Numbered from the stretch's first letter, positions 26,178 to 36,169 are shown. The stretch: DNA of 64,000 nt from JAHECQ01 sp963775125 (GCA_963775125.1 CAVZHQ010000007.1:1302001-1366000), one strand, 5' to 3'. Made by a program: numbers and translations. Notes: generated from the sequence alone by a model not told the origin.

Positions 26178-27539
26178 GTGGACCATCAGTCGACTGTTCA
26201 AGACGCGCCGCCTCGACCGCTCGCCGGAATCCGGGTGTTCGAGTTCGGAATCGCCATCGCCTCGCCGTTCGTCGGGCGGAACCTGGCGGCTCACGGCGCC
26301 GATGTCTTCAAGATCGAGTCGCCGACCAGCCCCGACATCGTCCGGCTCATCGGCTCGGCGTGGCTTCGCGACAACGCAGCGCTGGCCGCCGCCGCGCCCG
26401 ACTCGAGCCCCTACATCTCGGAGATGAACGCCGACAAGCGCAGCGTGGCCATCGACGTCAAACAGCAGCGCGGTATCGAGGCGGCCCGTCGACTCCTGGC
26501 CGAGTGCGATGTCTTCATTGCCAATTTCGGCGCTCGGGTCCTCGCCGATCTCGGCCTCGACTACGAGAGTGTTCGCGCCATCAAGCCCGACATCGTGTAC
26601 GTCCAGCTTCCCGGGTTCGGCGCCGACCCGACGACGCCCTATTACTCCTACGTGGCGTGGGGCCCCAACCAGGCGCCGCTCGTCGGTATCGACGATCTCA
26701 CGGGCCATGCCGACCGAGAGCCCGCCGGCGTGGCCACCATCGCACCGCCCGACTATTTCGCGGCCTTGCATGGCACCTTCTGTGTTCTGGCGGGACTCGA
26801 GCACCGAGACCGCACGGGCGAAGGCGTGCACGTCGACATCTCCCAGTTCGAAGCGACCATCGCCCTGCTCGGACCCTTCGCCATGGACTACGCCCTGACC
26901 GGGCGGGGGCAGTCGAGAATCGGCAACCGCAGTCTCTGGTATGCGCCCGAGGGCGTCTACCCGTGTCGGTCAACCGAGCGTTGGATAGCCCTCAGCTGCG
27001 AGAACGACCAGCAGTGGGCGGCGCTCGATCACCTCGCCTCTCAGGGTTGGGGAACCGACGAACGTTTTGCTTCCAACGACGCCCGGATGACCAACGTCGA
27101 CGCGCTCGACGAGGCACTGGCCCGATGGACCTCGGGGTTCGACAACGACGACCTGGCTCACCGACTGCAGGCCGCAGGCATTCCGGCGCACATCGTGTCC
27201 ACCAACGAGGACCTCATCGCCGACAGTCAACTGCGCGAGCGTGGCAGTTACGTCGTCCGACCGAACTCCCGGTTCAAACGGGAACTCTTCACCGCCAACG
27301 TGCACCGTCTCACCGAACCGCCACCGACCAACGACCGGGGTGCCCCGTCCTCGGGGGAGCACACCGTCGAGGTGCTCACCGAGGTTGCCGGCATGGCAGC
27401 CGACGAGGTCGAAGCGCTCATCGACGATCGGGTTGCGTTCATCATGACTGCGCCCGAGTTGACCGTCGAGCGCCCGTATGAAGCGTGGCTCCACATCCTC
27501 TTCCCGTTCGAAGCCGAAGACACAAGGGATCTGTCATGA
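26178..27539 (+). CDS. CaiB/BaiF family III CoA-transferase
   Basis: About 453 residues, longer than average for the family, with a ~50-residue C-terminal extension. Motifs: GIRVFEFGIAIASPFVGRNLAAHGADVFKIE region (partly quoted), NADKRSVAIDVK, CDVFIANFGARVL and GEGVHVDISQFEA. The catalytic Asp is probably in APPDYFAALHG. GTG 26178 lies after the palindrome; GTG 26145 inside the palindrome is an alternative. It overlaps the following CoA-transferase by ATGA, so the pair may form a heteromeric enzyme, as seen for some (R)-benzylsuccinate CoA-transferases. Substrate unknown. Confidence 0.9.
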   Translation: MDHQSTVQDAPPRPLAGIRVFEFGIAIASPFVGRNLAAHGADVFKIESPTSPDIVRLIGSAWLRDNAALAAAAPDSSPYISEMNADKRSVAIDVKQQRGIEAARRLLAECDVFIANFGARVLADLGLDYESVRAIKPDIVYVQLPGFGADPTTPYYSYVAWGPNQAPLVGIDDLTGHADREPAGVATIAPPDYFAALHGTFCVLAGLEHRDRTGEGVHVDISQFEATIALLGPFAMDYALTGRGQSRIGNRSLWYAPEGVYPCRSTERWIALSCENDQQWAALDHLASQGWGTDERFASNDARMTNVDALDEALARWTSGFDNDDLAHRLQAAGIPAHIVSTNEDLIADSQLRERGSYVVRPNSRFKRELFTANVHRLTEPPPTNDRGAPSSGEHTVEVLTEVAGMAADEVEALIDDRVAFIMTAPELTVERPYEAWLHILFPFEAEDTRDLS

Positions 27540-28693
27540 GCGGTCCACTTGCCGGACTCAACATCGTCGACCTGTCCGGTCTGCCTGGAGCCTACGGCAC
27601 CCGGCTCATGGCCTCCCTCGGGGCCGAGGTCATCAAAGTCGAGCCGCCCACCGGTAACCCCATGCGCCGGCTGGGGCCGTTCGTCGACGGAGCACCCGAG
27701 CCCGAGGGCAGCCTCTGGTGGGCCTATCTGGCGATGGGCACCAAGAGCGTCGTCATCGACTTCACCACCGACGACGGCCTCGACCAACTGCGCTCGCTGC
27801 TCGTCCAAGCCGACGTCGTGATCGACGATGGCGGTGCCGACCATCTGGACGACCTGGGTGTCGGTCATCGTGCGATTGCCGCCGACAGCCCCGGCGTCAT
27901 CTGGATCTCCATCACCCCCTTTGGCCGTAACGGGCCGAAGCGTGACTGGAAGATCACCAACCTCGGGGCGTGGGCCGCCTCCGGCGTGCTCTACACCGTT
28001 GGCTTCGAGGACCAGCCTCCCGTGGTTCCCGGCGGGCCCGCGCAATTGGCGATGCACGGCACCGCGCTCAATGCCGCAATCAGCACGTTGCTGGCCCTGC
28101 GAGTCCGCCGGACAACCGGACGAGGGCAGCTCGTCGACCTGGCCATCAGCGACGCGGCCTTGCTGGCGTCGCCGGAAACGGGCGTCACGGTCTTCCTCGA
28201 CGATCGAGTGCACCGAACCCGCTCCGGGAATCGGCGCACCCTGTCACGACCCTTCGGGCTCTATCCCTGCTCCGACGGCTACGTCTCCATCCTCATTCTC
28301 ATGCCCCGGCACTGGGAGGCCATGGCCAACTGGATGTTCGAGGTCAACGGGAACGAAGCGGCTACCGACCCCGTGTTCAACGACATGGTGGTCCGCGGTC
28401 AGACCATGGAACTGGTCGACGCGTGGACCGAGGAGTTGTGCGCAACGATGACCCGCCTCGAGTTCTTCCAGGAGGCGCAGCGACGAGGCATCCCGGTCAC
28501 CCCGGTCAGCACCATCGAAGCGCTGGCATCCGACCCTCACCTCGAGGCAGTCGGCTTTTGGCAGACGAGCGAACTTCCCGGTGGCGGTGAGGTCACGATC
28601 CCCGGCGCGGCCTTCCGCACCAACATGGAGTGGTGGGCGACGGCCCGTGCTCCTCGTCTCGGCGAGCACACGTCGAGCGTGCTTGGCTCGTGA
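27536..28693 (+). CDS. CaiB/BaiF family III CoA-transferase
   Basis: A 385-residue family III CoA-transferase: LNIVDLSGLPGAYGTRLMASLGAEVIKVEPP region (partly quoted), LAMGTKSVVIDF, SPGVIWISITPFG, GRGQLVDLAISD and the C-terminal RLGEHTSSV. The usual catalytic Asp position reads GPAQLAMHG, without an obvious Asp. This subunit may therefore be non-catalytic and work with the preceding gene, which it overlaps by four bases. It is the last gene of the unit; a repeat element follows. Confidence 0.88.
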   Translation: MSGPLAGLNIVDLSGLPGAYGTRLMASLGAEVIKVEPPTGNPMRRLGPFVDGAPEPEGSLWWAYLAMGTKSVVIDFTTDDGLDQLRSLLVQADVVIDDGGADHLDDLGVGHRAIAADSPGVIWISITPFGRNGPKRDWKITNLGAWAASGVLYTVGFEDQPPVVPGGPAQLAMHGTALNAAISTLLALRVRRTTGRGQLVDLAISDAALLASPETGVTVFLDDRVHRTRSGNRRTLSRPFGLYPCSDGYVSILILMPRHWEAMANWMFEVNGNEAATDPVFNDMVVRGQTMELVDAWTEELCATMTRLEFFQEAQRRGIPVTPVSTIEALASDPHLEAVGFWQTSELPGGGEVTIPGAAFRTNMEWWATARAPRLGEHTSSVLGS

Positions 28694-28728
28694 GCGCTGG
28701 GCGGCCGGGCGCGTTTCCTGCTCGCCCC

Positions 28729-28834
28729 GTTCTGCAAGCCCCCAACCTCGCTCCTCCGTTCTGCAAGCCCCAAACCCCCTTCTCGGGGTCGGCGGTCTTG
28801 CAGAACGGGGCTCAGGCGGCTGTGGCTTGCAGTT
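28729..28834. repeat. nested inverted-repeat element, copy 2
   Basis: Two GTTCTGCAAG arms (28729-28738, 28758-28767) face CTTGCAGAAC (28797-28806) and CTTGCAGTT (28826-28834). The inner pair is extended by CC/GG. It lies between two convergent genes in a 200-bp gap, where it could act as a bidirectional terminator. Confidence 0.78.
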
Positions 28835-28855
28835 GATGCCTCCACTCCGCAGTGC

Positions 28856-28893
28856 CCTACGGGAAAGGGAGCGTCCTACGGGAAAGGGAGCGT
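28856..28893. repeat. 19-bp perfect tandem duplication
   Basis: CCTACGGGAAAGGGAGCGT occurs twice head to tail immediately before the stop codon of the minus-strand SDR. It would be in the 3' untranslated region of that gene. Confidence 0.8.
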
Positions 28894-28894
28894 C

Positions 28895-29650
28895 CTAGAG
28901 GAAGACGTCGCCGCCGTTGGGACTGATGGTCTGGCCCATCATGTGACGGGCGTCGTCGGAGGCCAAGTAGACGTACGCCGGAACGATTTCGTCGACGGTC
29001 GCAAAACGGCCCTTCGGGATCGTGGCTCGCAGCGCGTCGAGGAAGTCCGTCGTGGCGCCGTCGAGCATCGGAGTTTCGGTCGCTCCCGGGGCGACACAGT
29101 TGGCCGTCACGCCCCGAGGGCCGATTTCGAGGGCGAGCGACCGGGTGAACCCGATGATGCCCGCTTTGGCGGCCACGTAGTGCGATCGTTCCGCACCACC
29201 GCGGTACGCCAGTTGCGACGCCGTGTTGATGATGCGGCCGTAGTCCCGTTCATACATGCCGGGCAGCACGGCGCGGGTGCAGAGGAAGGTGCCGGTGAGG
29301 TGCACAGCCAGCATTCGTTCCCACCGATGCAGCGGTAGGGACTCGATGGGGCCACGGGTGGCGAACCCGGCGTTGTTGACGAGGATGTCGACCTGCCCCA
29401 ACGCCGCTACGACCTCGTTCATCATCGCGGCAACCTCGTCCTCGCGGGAGACGTCGGCCTGCACGACCATCGCCACACCGCCCTTGGCACGGGCGGCATC
29501 CGCCACCGCCTCGGCGGCAGCACGCTCGGCCTCGCCGGGATAATTGATGGCCACCGTGGCCCCCTCGCCCGCAAAGGCAACGGCAACGGCGGCGCCGATG
29601 CCGCTCGATGCTCCGGTGATCAGAGCGACACGATCTTCCAGACGTCCCAT
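28895..29650 (-). CDS. short-chain dehydrogenase (FabG-like)
   Basis: A 251-residue classical SDR: TGASSGIGAAVA for NAD(P) binding, NNAGFATRG, IINTASQLAYRG and the active site YVAAK, ending QTISPNGGDVFL. It is probably an NAD(P)-dependent hydroxyacyl or alcohol dehydrogenase. It is divergent from the BenE-type transporter (80 bp gap) and convergent with the CoA-transferase operon, so it may contribute to the same catabolic region. Substrate unknown. Confidence 0.9.
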   Translation of the reverse strand: MGRLEDRVALITGASSGIGAAVAVAFAGEGATVAINYPGEAERAAAEAVADAARAKGGVAMVVQADVSREDEVAAMMNEVVAALGQVDILVNNAGFATRGPIESLPLHRWERMLAVHLTGTFLCTRAVLPGMYERDYGRIINTASQLAYRGGAERSHYVAAKAGIIGFTRSLALEIGPRGVTANCVAPGATETPMLDGATTDFLDALRATIPKGRFATVDEIVPAYVYLASDDARHMMGQTISPNGGDVFL

Positions 29651-29730
29651 GACCGCAGTTCAGCACACCGTCCGACAACCCGACGAGCGCGGACTGCGTC
29701 CGGCCCGACAGGTGTCGCTACCTTTGCCGG

Positions 29731-30903
29731 ATGTCGGTCTCCAAGGACTTCGCTCTGTCGACGATCACGGCCGGCTTCGTGGCATCGCTGGTGGGATTGA
29801 CGAGCGGCATCGTCCTGGTCTTCGAGGCCGCTCGGTCGCTTGGCGCCGACGACGACCAGATCGCTTCGTGGGTATGGGCGCTGTGCCTCGGCATGGCCGT
29901 CCTGACCATTGCCCCGTCGCTGAAGCTTCGAGTGCCGGTGATGGTTGCGTTCTCGGCTCCGGGGGCCGCCATCCTTGCCACCCTGTCCCCGGGCGACTTC
30001 ACCCTGGGCCAGGCCATCGGGGCGTTCATCGTCAACGGCGCGCTCATGACCATCGTCGGATTCTCCGGGGCGTTCGAACGGTTCATGGACCGCATCCCGG
30101 TGCCACTGGTCAGCGCATTGCTGGCCGGCGTTCTCGCCCGATTCGTCGTCTCGGGGTTCGCTGACGCCGCAACCGCTCCGTGGCTCATCGCCATCACCAC
30201 CATCGTCTTCATGCTGGCGCGCCGCCTTGCGCCCCGGTACGCCGTGGTTGCGGTGCTCGCCGTCGGCATCGGCATGTCGATCGTCTCGAATTCCATTGCG
30301 ACCGAGGAACTGGTCTGGTCGTTCGCGAAGCCCGTCTACATGGCACCATCGTTCAGTTGGAGCGCCATGATCAGCCTGTCGTTGCCACTGTTCATCGTGA
30401 CCATGGCCGGACAGAACCTTCCCGGCGTCGCCGCACTTCGGCAGGCCAAGTACCAGGTGCCGATCTCCAAGGTCGTCGGGACCACCGGTCTCGGCACGAT
30501 GGTGCTTGCGCCCTTCGGCGGTTTCTCGTTCAACCTGTCGGCGGTCTCGGCTCCGCTTTGCCTCGAGGCCCCCGCGCATGAAGATCCGGCCCGGCGATAC
30601 ACGGCCGCTCTGTCCAACGGCGGCTTCTACCTCGTCGCTGCCCTGTTCGGGACTTCGATCACCGCTGCCCTCCGGGCGTTTCCGACCGAACTCATTCAGA
30701 TCGTGGCCGCCCTGGCCCTGCTGCCGACGATCGGGAACAGCCTCAGCGCGGCCGTGAGCGGCGCGCAGCACCGTGAGGCCGCCATGTTCACGTTCGTCAT
30801 CACGCTTTCCGGGGTGACGATCGCCAAGATCGGCTCCCCGTTCTGGGGCGTGCTTGCCGGCGTTCTGGCGATGATGATTGCCGCTACCCGATCAAGCAGG
30901 TGA
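29731..30903 (+). CDS. BenE-family benzoate/H+ symporter-like transporter
   Basis: A 390-residue integral membrane protein with about 11-12 hydrophobic segments, matching BenE in length and in the segments AGFVASLVGLTSGIVLVFEAA (partly), LRVPVMVAFSAPGAAIL and MAGQNLPGVAALR. It has the family's Gly/Pro-rich central segment FGGFSFNLSAVSAP. BenE proteins import benzoate or related carboxylates with protons. In this setting it is a plausible uptake system for the ring acids processed by the surrounding CoA-transferases and dehydrogenases. It is followed 18 bp later by the DMF-amidase-like gene. Confidence 0.88.
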   Translation: MSVSKDFALSTITAGFVASLVGLTSGIVLVFEAARSLGADDDQIASWVWALCLGMAVLTIAPSLKLRVPVMVAFSAPGAAILATLSPGDFTLGQAIGAFIVNGALMTIVGFSGAFERFMDRIPVPLVSALLAGVLARFVVSGFADAATAPWLIAITTIVFMLARRLAPRYAVVAVLAVGIGMSIVSNSIATEELVWSFAKPVYMAPSFSWSAMISLSLPLFIVTMAGQNLPGVAALRQAKYQVPISKVVGTTGLGTMVLAPFGGFSFNLSAVSAPLCLEAPAHEDPARRYTAALSNGGFYLVAALFGTSITAALRAFPTELIQIVAALALLPTIGNSLSAAVSGAQHREAAMFTFVITLSGVTIAKIGSPFWGVLAGVLAMMIAATRSSR

Positions 30904-30921
30904 CGAAAGGAAGACAACTCC

Positions 30922-33003
30922 ATGTCCGACGTCTCGATTGTGGGCTACTGCGAACCCGTCAGCTGCCGACCCGGAGACACCGTTGCGCTGAAGCTGTCGT
31001 GCGACCAAGCCGGCCCCGTGACCATCGACATCGTCGAGCTGATCTGCGGCGATCGGGCCAACCCGGTGATGGGGCTGACCGAGCGTGCGGTCCAGGTTCC
31101 CGGCTTTCCTCTCACCGTGGATGGGCGACATCAACCGCTCGTGCCCGGTAGCAGCGCCACCTTCGGTCCGTCGTCGTTGCTCGCCGTCGACGCGTGGACC
31201 ATCGGCTGTTCGGTTCAGCCCTCGATCCGTCCCGATCGGCCCCAAGCCGTGCTTTCCCTGGGCGACATCACGGTCTGGTGGACCCGTAGTGGCTTCACCC
31301 TCGACCCAGGCGACGGCGAGGGAGCGCTCACGGGCAGGGGCGCCCTGGAACATCGACGGTGGTATTCGCTGCGCTTGTCCGTTCAGGGTGCTGTCGGCCG
31401 CCTGACCGTGGCCGCCCTCCCGACCCACTCCCCCGGCCAGGACACCTCGTCCCAGGGGGGAACCGTCGAAGCGGCCGTCGGGAGCGGCGGCGCTGTGTTG
31501 ACCGTCGGTCGCGGCTTCGATGGCCGGGTCTCGGAGCTCTGGTTGGCCACGGCGCCCGACGCCGACGCCGACCGGGCCGCCTTCGCGTGGGATGCCTCGA
31601 TCGCCGTGGACACCAACCAGTGGCACGACACCGGCGAGCACCGGCTGCACGGCACGCTCCATCAACTGCCGGCCCGGGCGATTCGTGGACCTCGATGGGA
31701 CGGATCGTCCCAAACGCCGGCGACGGCACCGAGCCACTACGACGCTGTCCACTTCCACACCGACGACCTGTACGACGCGGGTTGGGCAACGGACGCTCTT
31801 CTCGAGGTGCCGCCCGACCTTCCCAGCGGCGTGTACTGCTTTCGCAGCCGTTCGAGCGACGGAGAAGACCGCACGCCCTTCTTCGTCGCCGCTCCGGCTG
31901 GTCGGCGGGCCGACGTTGCCTTCCTCGTTCCGATGGCGACCTATCTGGCCTACGCAAACCAACGCATCCACCTGGTCAACCCGATTCTGAATCCGGGCAA
32001 AGGCCCGACCCCGCCGAATCACCTGTGGCTGCGGGACCATCCCGAGGTCGGCTACAGCATGTACGAATACCACTCGGACAAGAGCGGTGTGATGTTCTCA
32101 TCGTGGCGACGCCCGGTGATGAACCTGAAGCCCGCCGCCGACACGTGGGGCTTCACCCCCGACACCAACATCGTGGCCTTCCTCCATCGACAGGGCATCG
32201 AGTTCGACGTCGTAACCGACGAGCACCTGCACGCCGAGGGGGCCTCCGCACTCGAGGGCTATCGGGTCATCGTCACCGGCAGCCACCCCGAGTATTGGTC
32301 GACGTCGATGCTCGACGGACTCGAGGCCTGGCAACGGGCCGGCGGGAGGTTGATGTATCTCGGCGGCAACGGGTTCTACTGGCGGGTCGCGTTCTCCGAC
32401 CACTGGCCGGGAGCCATGGAGGTCCGCAGAGCCGAGGACGGCACGCGGGCGTGGATCGCCGAACCCGGCGAATACCACCACGCCTTCGGCGGTGAGTACG
32501 GAGGGTTGTGGCGACGGCTCGGCCGGGCACCCAACATGATCTGTGGGGTCGGATTTGCCGCCCAGGGCTTCGGTCGGGGTGCGCCGTACCGCCGGACGTT
32601 CGATGCGCCGGAACGCACCGACTGGATCTTCCAAGGAGTCGAAGGTGACGTCTTTGGTGCCCACGGGGTCGGCGGAGGTGCGGCCGGCCAGGAGATCGAT
32701 CGCTTCGACGTGACGCTCGGCTCGCCTGTCCACGCGGTGGTGGTGGCAACGTCCAGCGACCACGACGACGAGATGCTGCGTACCAAGGAAGAGCTGCACG
32801 TCACGGTCAAGGACGCTTCGGCGATGTCGACGGTTCGAGCCGACATGGTGTTCTACGAGGTCGATGGCGGCGGTGCCGTGTTCTCGACCGCTTCGATCGC
32901 ATGGTTTGGTGGCCTTGCCACCAACGACTACGACAACGACGTCGCTCGCATCACCGCCAACGTCCTCCACCGATTCCGGGATCCCGCACCGTTCACGGCT
33001 TGA
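30922..33003 (+). CDS. N,N-dimethylformamidase large-subunit-like protein
   Basis: A 693-residue protein. The N-terminal half is beta-rich with a LamG-like region (~60-240). The C-terminal half (~300-680) matches the DMFase beta-subunit family: ATYLAYANQRIH, YSMYEYHSDKSGVMFSSWRRP (partly), GSHPEYWS, YLGGNGFYWR and a final NVLHRFRDP. In characterised DMFase a mononuclear iron is held by two Tyr and one Glu; HPEYW and nearby tyrosines are candidates here. No small subunit gene is adjacent. It could hydrolyse an amide, but the substrate is open. Confidence 0.78.
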   Translation: MSDVSIVGYCEPVSCRPGDTVALKLSCDQAGPVTIDIVELICGDRANPVMGLTERAVQVPGFPLTVDGRHQPLVPGSSATFGPSSLLAVDAWTIGCSVQPSIRPDRPQAVLSLGDITVWWTRSGFTLDPGDGEGALTGRGALEHRRWYSLRLSVQGAVGRLTVAALPTHSPGQDTSSQGGTVEAAVGSGGAVLTVGRGFDGRVSELWLATAPDADADRAAFAWDASIAVDTNQWHDTGEHRLHGTLHQLPARAIRGPRWDGSSQTPATAPSHYDAVHFHTDDLYDAGWATDALLEVPPDLPSGVYCFRSRSSDGEDRTPFFVAAPAGRRADVAFLVPMATYLAYANQRIHLVNPILNPGKGPTPPNHLWLRDHPEVGYSMYEYHSDKSGVMFSSWRRPVMNLKPAADTWGFTPDTNIVAFLHRQGIEFDVVTDEHLHAEGASALEGYRVIVTGSHPEYWSTSMLDGLEAWQRAGGRLMYLGGNGFYWRVAFSDHWPGAMEVRRAEDGTRAWIAEPGEYHHAFGGEYGGLWRRLGRAPNMICGVGFAAQGFGRGAPYRRTFDAPERTDWIFQGVEGDVFGAHGVGGGAAGQEIDRFDVTLGSPVHAVVVATSSDHDDEMLRTKEELHVTVKDASAMSTVRADMVFYEVDGGGAVFSTASIAWFGGLATNDYDNDVARITANVLHRFRDPAPFTA

Positions 33004-33048
33004 ACGAGTCGGACGCCTCGACCTGGCTGTGAATCTCGGCCTGGCCGT

Positions 33049-33086
33049 GAACTGCACGCCCAGAGCTCCTGAACGGAGGGGAGGTG
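33049..33086. repeat. possible decayed copy of the inverted-repeat element
   Basis: GAACTGCA (33049-33056) followed by GAACGGAGGGGAGGTG (33071-33086), a 16-base exact match to part of copy 3 (58822-58837). The long stem is no longer evident. It lies in the 165-bp gap after the DMF-amidase-like gene, which otherwise holds only the AGGAG ribosome binding site of the next gene. Confidence 0.4.
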
Positions 33087-33168
33087 AGGAGGGCTAGCGT
33101 CTACTCATGGTTGGCGGATCGGGAATAGTGTGCGCTGACGTCCATCGAGAAACTCGAGGAGAACCGCT

Positions 33169-34218
33169 GTGAAGGTCGCGCTGCAGGCCAGTCCATGGAA
33201 CCGACGTGATCTCTTCGAGACCGCCGGTTTCGAGACCGTTGAAGGGACATGTGGGAGTGAGGACGACCTCATCGACCTGCTCCGAGACGCGGACGGGGCC
33301 CAGGTCGGCATCATGCCGCTCACCACCCGTCGGGTGTTGGAGGCTTGCCCGCAACTGAAGGTGGTGAGCCGGATGGGTGTCGGCGTCGACTCGATCGATC
33401 TCGACGCGGCAACCGAACTCGGCATCCTCGTGTGCAACGTTCCCGGCGTGAACACCGCCGAGGTCGCCGACCATGCGATGGCGCTCCTCCTCACCATGAC
33501 CCGCCGCTTGCACGACGCCATCCCCAGCACCCGAGCGGGAGCGTGGAGTTCCGATCGAGCCCTCACGGTCAGCTATCTGCAGTCGGTCCGACGAATTGCG
33601 GGGCACACCGTCGGCATCGTCGGGTTCGGCGACATCGGCAAGGCGTTCGCTGCAAGGGTGCGTGGCTTCGGGCCGGCGCGGATCATCGCCTGCGATCCCT
33701 ATGTCCGGGCGAGCTCGGCCCAGATCCACGGTGTCGAGCTCATGTCGCTCGAGGAGATGCTGACCCAAGCCGACTTCGTGAGCGTGCATTGCAGCGCTAC
33801 CGAAGAGACCCGCCATCTCCTCAACGCCAAGACCCTGGGCCTGATGAAGCCCACGGCCATCCTGGTCAACACGGCTCGGGGTTCGATCATCGACGGCGCA
33901 GCCCTCGCCGATGCCCTCGCCACCGGGGTGATCGAGGCCGCGGCCCTCGACGTCACCGAGGTCGAGCCGATCGCTCCCGCGGACCGGCTGTTGTCCCTCC
34001 CCAACTGCATTGTCACCCCCCACCTCGCCGGCTTCTCGCCGACGTTCCTCGAAGACTGTCCCCGAATGCAGGCCGAGAACGTCGTGAACGTCCTGACCGG
34101 CACCGCTCCGCACGGGCTGGCCAACCCCGAAGTGATCAAGACCGTCGCGGCCATGCGCTGCCAGCGTGCCGGGACGATGGAAGGCGTTCCCGACTTCTCC
34201 ACTGCGCTTCGACTCTGA
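33169..34218 (+). CDS. D-2-hydroxyacid dehydrogenase (phosphoglycerate dehydrogenase-like)
   Basis: A 349-residue NAD-dependent D-isomer-specific dehydrogenase: MGVGVDSIDLDAATE, NTAEVADHAMALLL, the NAD motif VGIVGFGDIGKAF, VNTARGSIID (catalytic Arg), EVEPI (Glu) and TPHLAGFSP (His). No ACT or regulatory domain follows, so it is not a typical SerA; a hydroxyacid or phosphonate/erythronate-like substrate is possible. The GTG start is preceded by AGGAG. Confidence 0.9.
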   Translation: MKVALQASPWNRRDLFETAGFETVEGTCGSEDDLIDLLRDADGAQVGIMPLTTRRVLEACPQLKVVSRMGVGVDSIDLDAATELGILVCNVPGVNTAEVADHAMALLLTMTRRLHDAIPSTRAGAWSSDRALTVSYLQSVRRIAGHTVGIVGFGDIGKAFAARVRGFGPARIIACDPYVRASSAQIHGVELMSLEEMLTQADFVSVHCSATEETRHLLNAKTLGLMKPTAILVNTARGSIIDGAALADALATGVIEAAALDVTEVEPIAPADRLLSLPNCIVTPHLAGFSPTFLEDCPRMQAENVVNVLTGTAPHGLANPEVIKTVAAMRCQRAGTMEGVPDFSTALRL

Positions 34219-34236
34219 CCCCTCGCGCCGCCGGTC

Positions 34237-34867
34237 CTAGTAGAGCTCGTTGCCCTCGTGCCAGGTGGCGAACCTGGACTCCATCTGCTCGAGCGTTTCA
34301 TCCGACGTGGTCTGATCGATGAGACATTCGGCGTAGCTGGCGAGGTCGTCGATCTTCGGCCAGTGCTCGGGCGACCAGAGCTTCGAGCGGATCACCGACT
34401 TCCCGCAGTGGAACATCGCCTCGTCGATCGTCACCACGAGCGCCAGAGCCGGGGCCCGACCGCCCGCTTCCATCGTGTCCAGGAGTTCGGGATCGGTGAC
34501 GATCTGGCTGGTACCTGCGATCCGGAACACCTCGCCTCGACCCGGGACGACGAACATCAGACCCACTTGCGGGCGCTCCAAGATGTTGAGCATCGTGTCG
34601 AGCCGACGATTGCCCGGGCGATCGGGCACTGCAAGCGTCCGGTCGTCCAAGATCCGGACGAAACCCGGGGCGTCTCCCTTCGGCGAGAGGTCCATTCGGC
34701 CGGCGGCATCGACGCTGGAGATGACGACGAACGGGCTGTGCTCGATCCATCGACGGCCATGACCGTCCAACGCGCTCATCACCTTGGTCAGCTGGGCTTT
34801 ACGGGGCGGTTCGACGAGCAAGCGAAGCTGCTCGATGCTCGTGATGATGTGCCTGAGGGTCGAACAC
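34237..34867 (-). CDS. pyridoxamine-phosphate-oxidase-fold FMN protein (N-terminal indel suspected)
   Basis: About 200 residues of the PNPOx split-barrel family (MSMEG_1061-like): FVVISSVDAAGRMDLSPKGD, NRRLDTMLNILERPQVGLMF and the C-terminal KLWSPEHWP. The conserved N-terminal TSIEQLRLLVEPP is encoded in frame but has no normal start codon upstream. A GTG at 34867 with a good AGAAGG ribosome binding site is one frame off, suggesting an indel near 34840; otherwise a TTG at 34821 would be the start. It is likely the last gene of the CoA-transferase pair operon. Confidence 0.78.
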
Positions 34868-34904
34868 GGAGGCCTTCTTTCGGTTGTCGTTGCTCAGTCG
34901 ATGG

Positions 34905-36169
34905 TCAGGGAATGTTCGGTTCGTCGGCGGTCACACCCGACGCGTACAGCGACGCGATCTCCTCTTCGTCGCAACCGATCTCGGCAAGAATCTGGCGGTT
35001 GTCCTGGGCGAAGCGCGGCGCGTGACGGCGAAGGGAAGCGGGGGTGTCGGTGAACCGCCAGGGCCAGGTCGAGGTCGGATAGACGCCGACGTCGGGGTGC
35101 TCGATCGGCTGATAGAAGCCGGACCGGTGAATGTGGGGGTCGGCCAGGATCTGCCAGTTGGCCAGCACCGGTGCCGCGGCAACGGCCCGAGCCTGAAGGC
35201 GACGAGCTACGTCGTACTGGCCCAGCGACGCCGTCCACTCCGAGATGCGGTCATCGAGCTCACGCCTTCGACGCCAACGACCCTCGAGGTCGTCGAGATC
35301 TGCGATCGGAGACCAGGTCGTCGAATCCGGCCGCCTCACAGAGTGCCACCCAATCGGCATCGTTCTGCACTGCGATGGCGACCCAAGTATCGGTCCCTGC
35401 ACATCGGTAGACCCCGTGGGGAGCGAACCGGGGGTCGTCATTGCCCTCTGGCCCTGGCGCGACACCGGTGACTTCGTGGCCGAGCAGGGCTCCCACCGAG
35501 AACAGCGCGCCGGCCTCGTTGAGCGCGAGGTCGATCCATTCCCCCGTTCCCGTTTCGGCGACCCGCCGCAGGGCCGCAAGCACCGCGACCGCGCCGAGCT
35601 GTCCGCTGATCGGATCGGCGTAGAAGAGCGTTGTTCTCGACAGGGTTCCGTCGTGATAGCCGGTCACCGAAGTCAACCCCGAGGTCGTTTCGATGTTCGA
35701 GCCGTACGCCACCCAGTCACGGTCCGGTCCGGTGGCTCCGTAACCCGACATCGAGACCATCACCAGCCGCGGGTTCACCTGCTGGAGGTGTCGCCCAATC
35801 GAGCCCCAGGTTGGGCATGACCCGAGCGCTCATGTTCTCGATGAAGACGTCGGCATCGGCAATGAGCCGCAGGAAGATCGCCTTGCCGTCCGGGTGCGAC
35901 AGATCGACGACGACATCCCGCTTGTTGCGATTGAGCTCGTGGAAGTACAACGAGCGTTCGTGTCCGTTGGGCTCCCGGTCCTGATGCGGACCGGCCCAGA
36001 AGAGGGCCCGGGTTGCGGGCCGCGATGCCCATTCGACCTTGACGACGTCGGCGCCGAGGTCGGCGAGCATGCGCCCGGCCAGCGGACCAGCCCAGTTGTT
36101 GGTGACCTCGACGACACGCAAACCCTCGAGCGGGCCCGTCGTGCCCGGCAGCGGCGATCGCTCCGTCAC
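34905..36169 (-). pseudogene. CaiB/BaiF CoA-transferase, two frameshifts
   Basis: A family III CoA-transferase read over three frames. 36169-35788: GLRVVEVTNNWAGPLAGRML and NRNKRDVVVDL. ~35787-35305: NPRLVMVSMSGYGATGP, then YADPISGQLGAVAVLAAL (catalytic Asp region) and GEWIDLALNE. ~35304-34905: WRRRRELDDRI, then the C-terminal APRFAQDNRQILAEIG. Each break fits a one-base indel, the first beside a CC pair. The GTG start overlaps the stop of the preceding CoA-transferase (GTGA), so the pair is co-translated and may be heteromeric. Sequencing error is as likely as decay. Confidence 0.83.
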
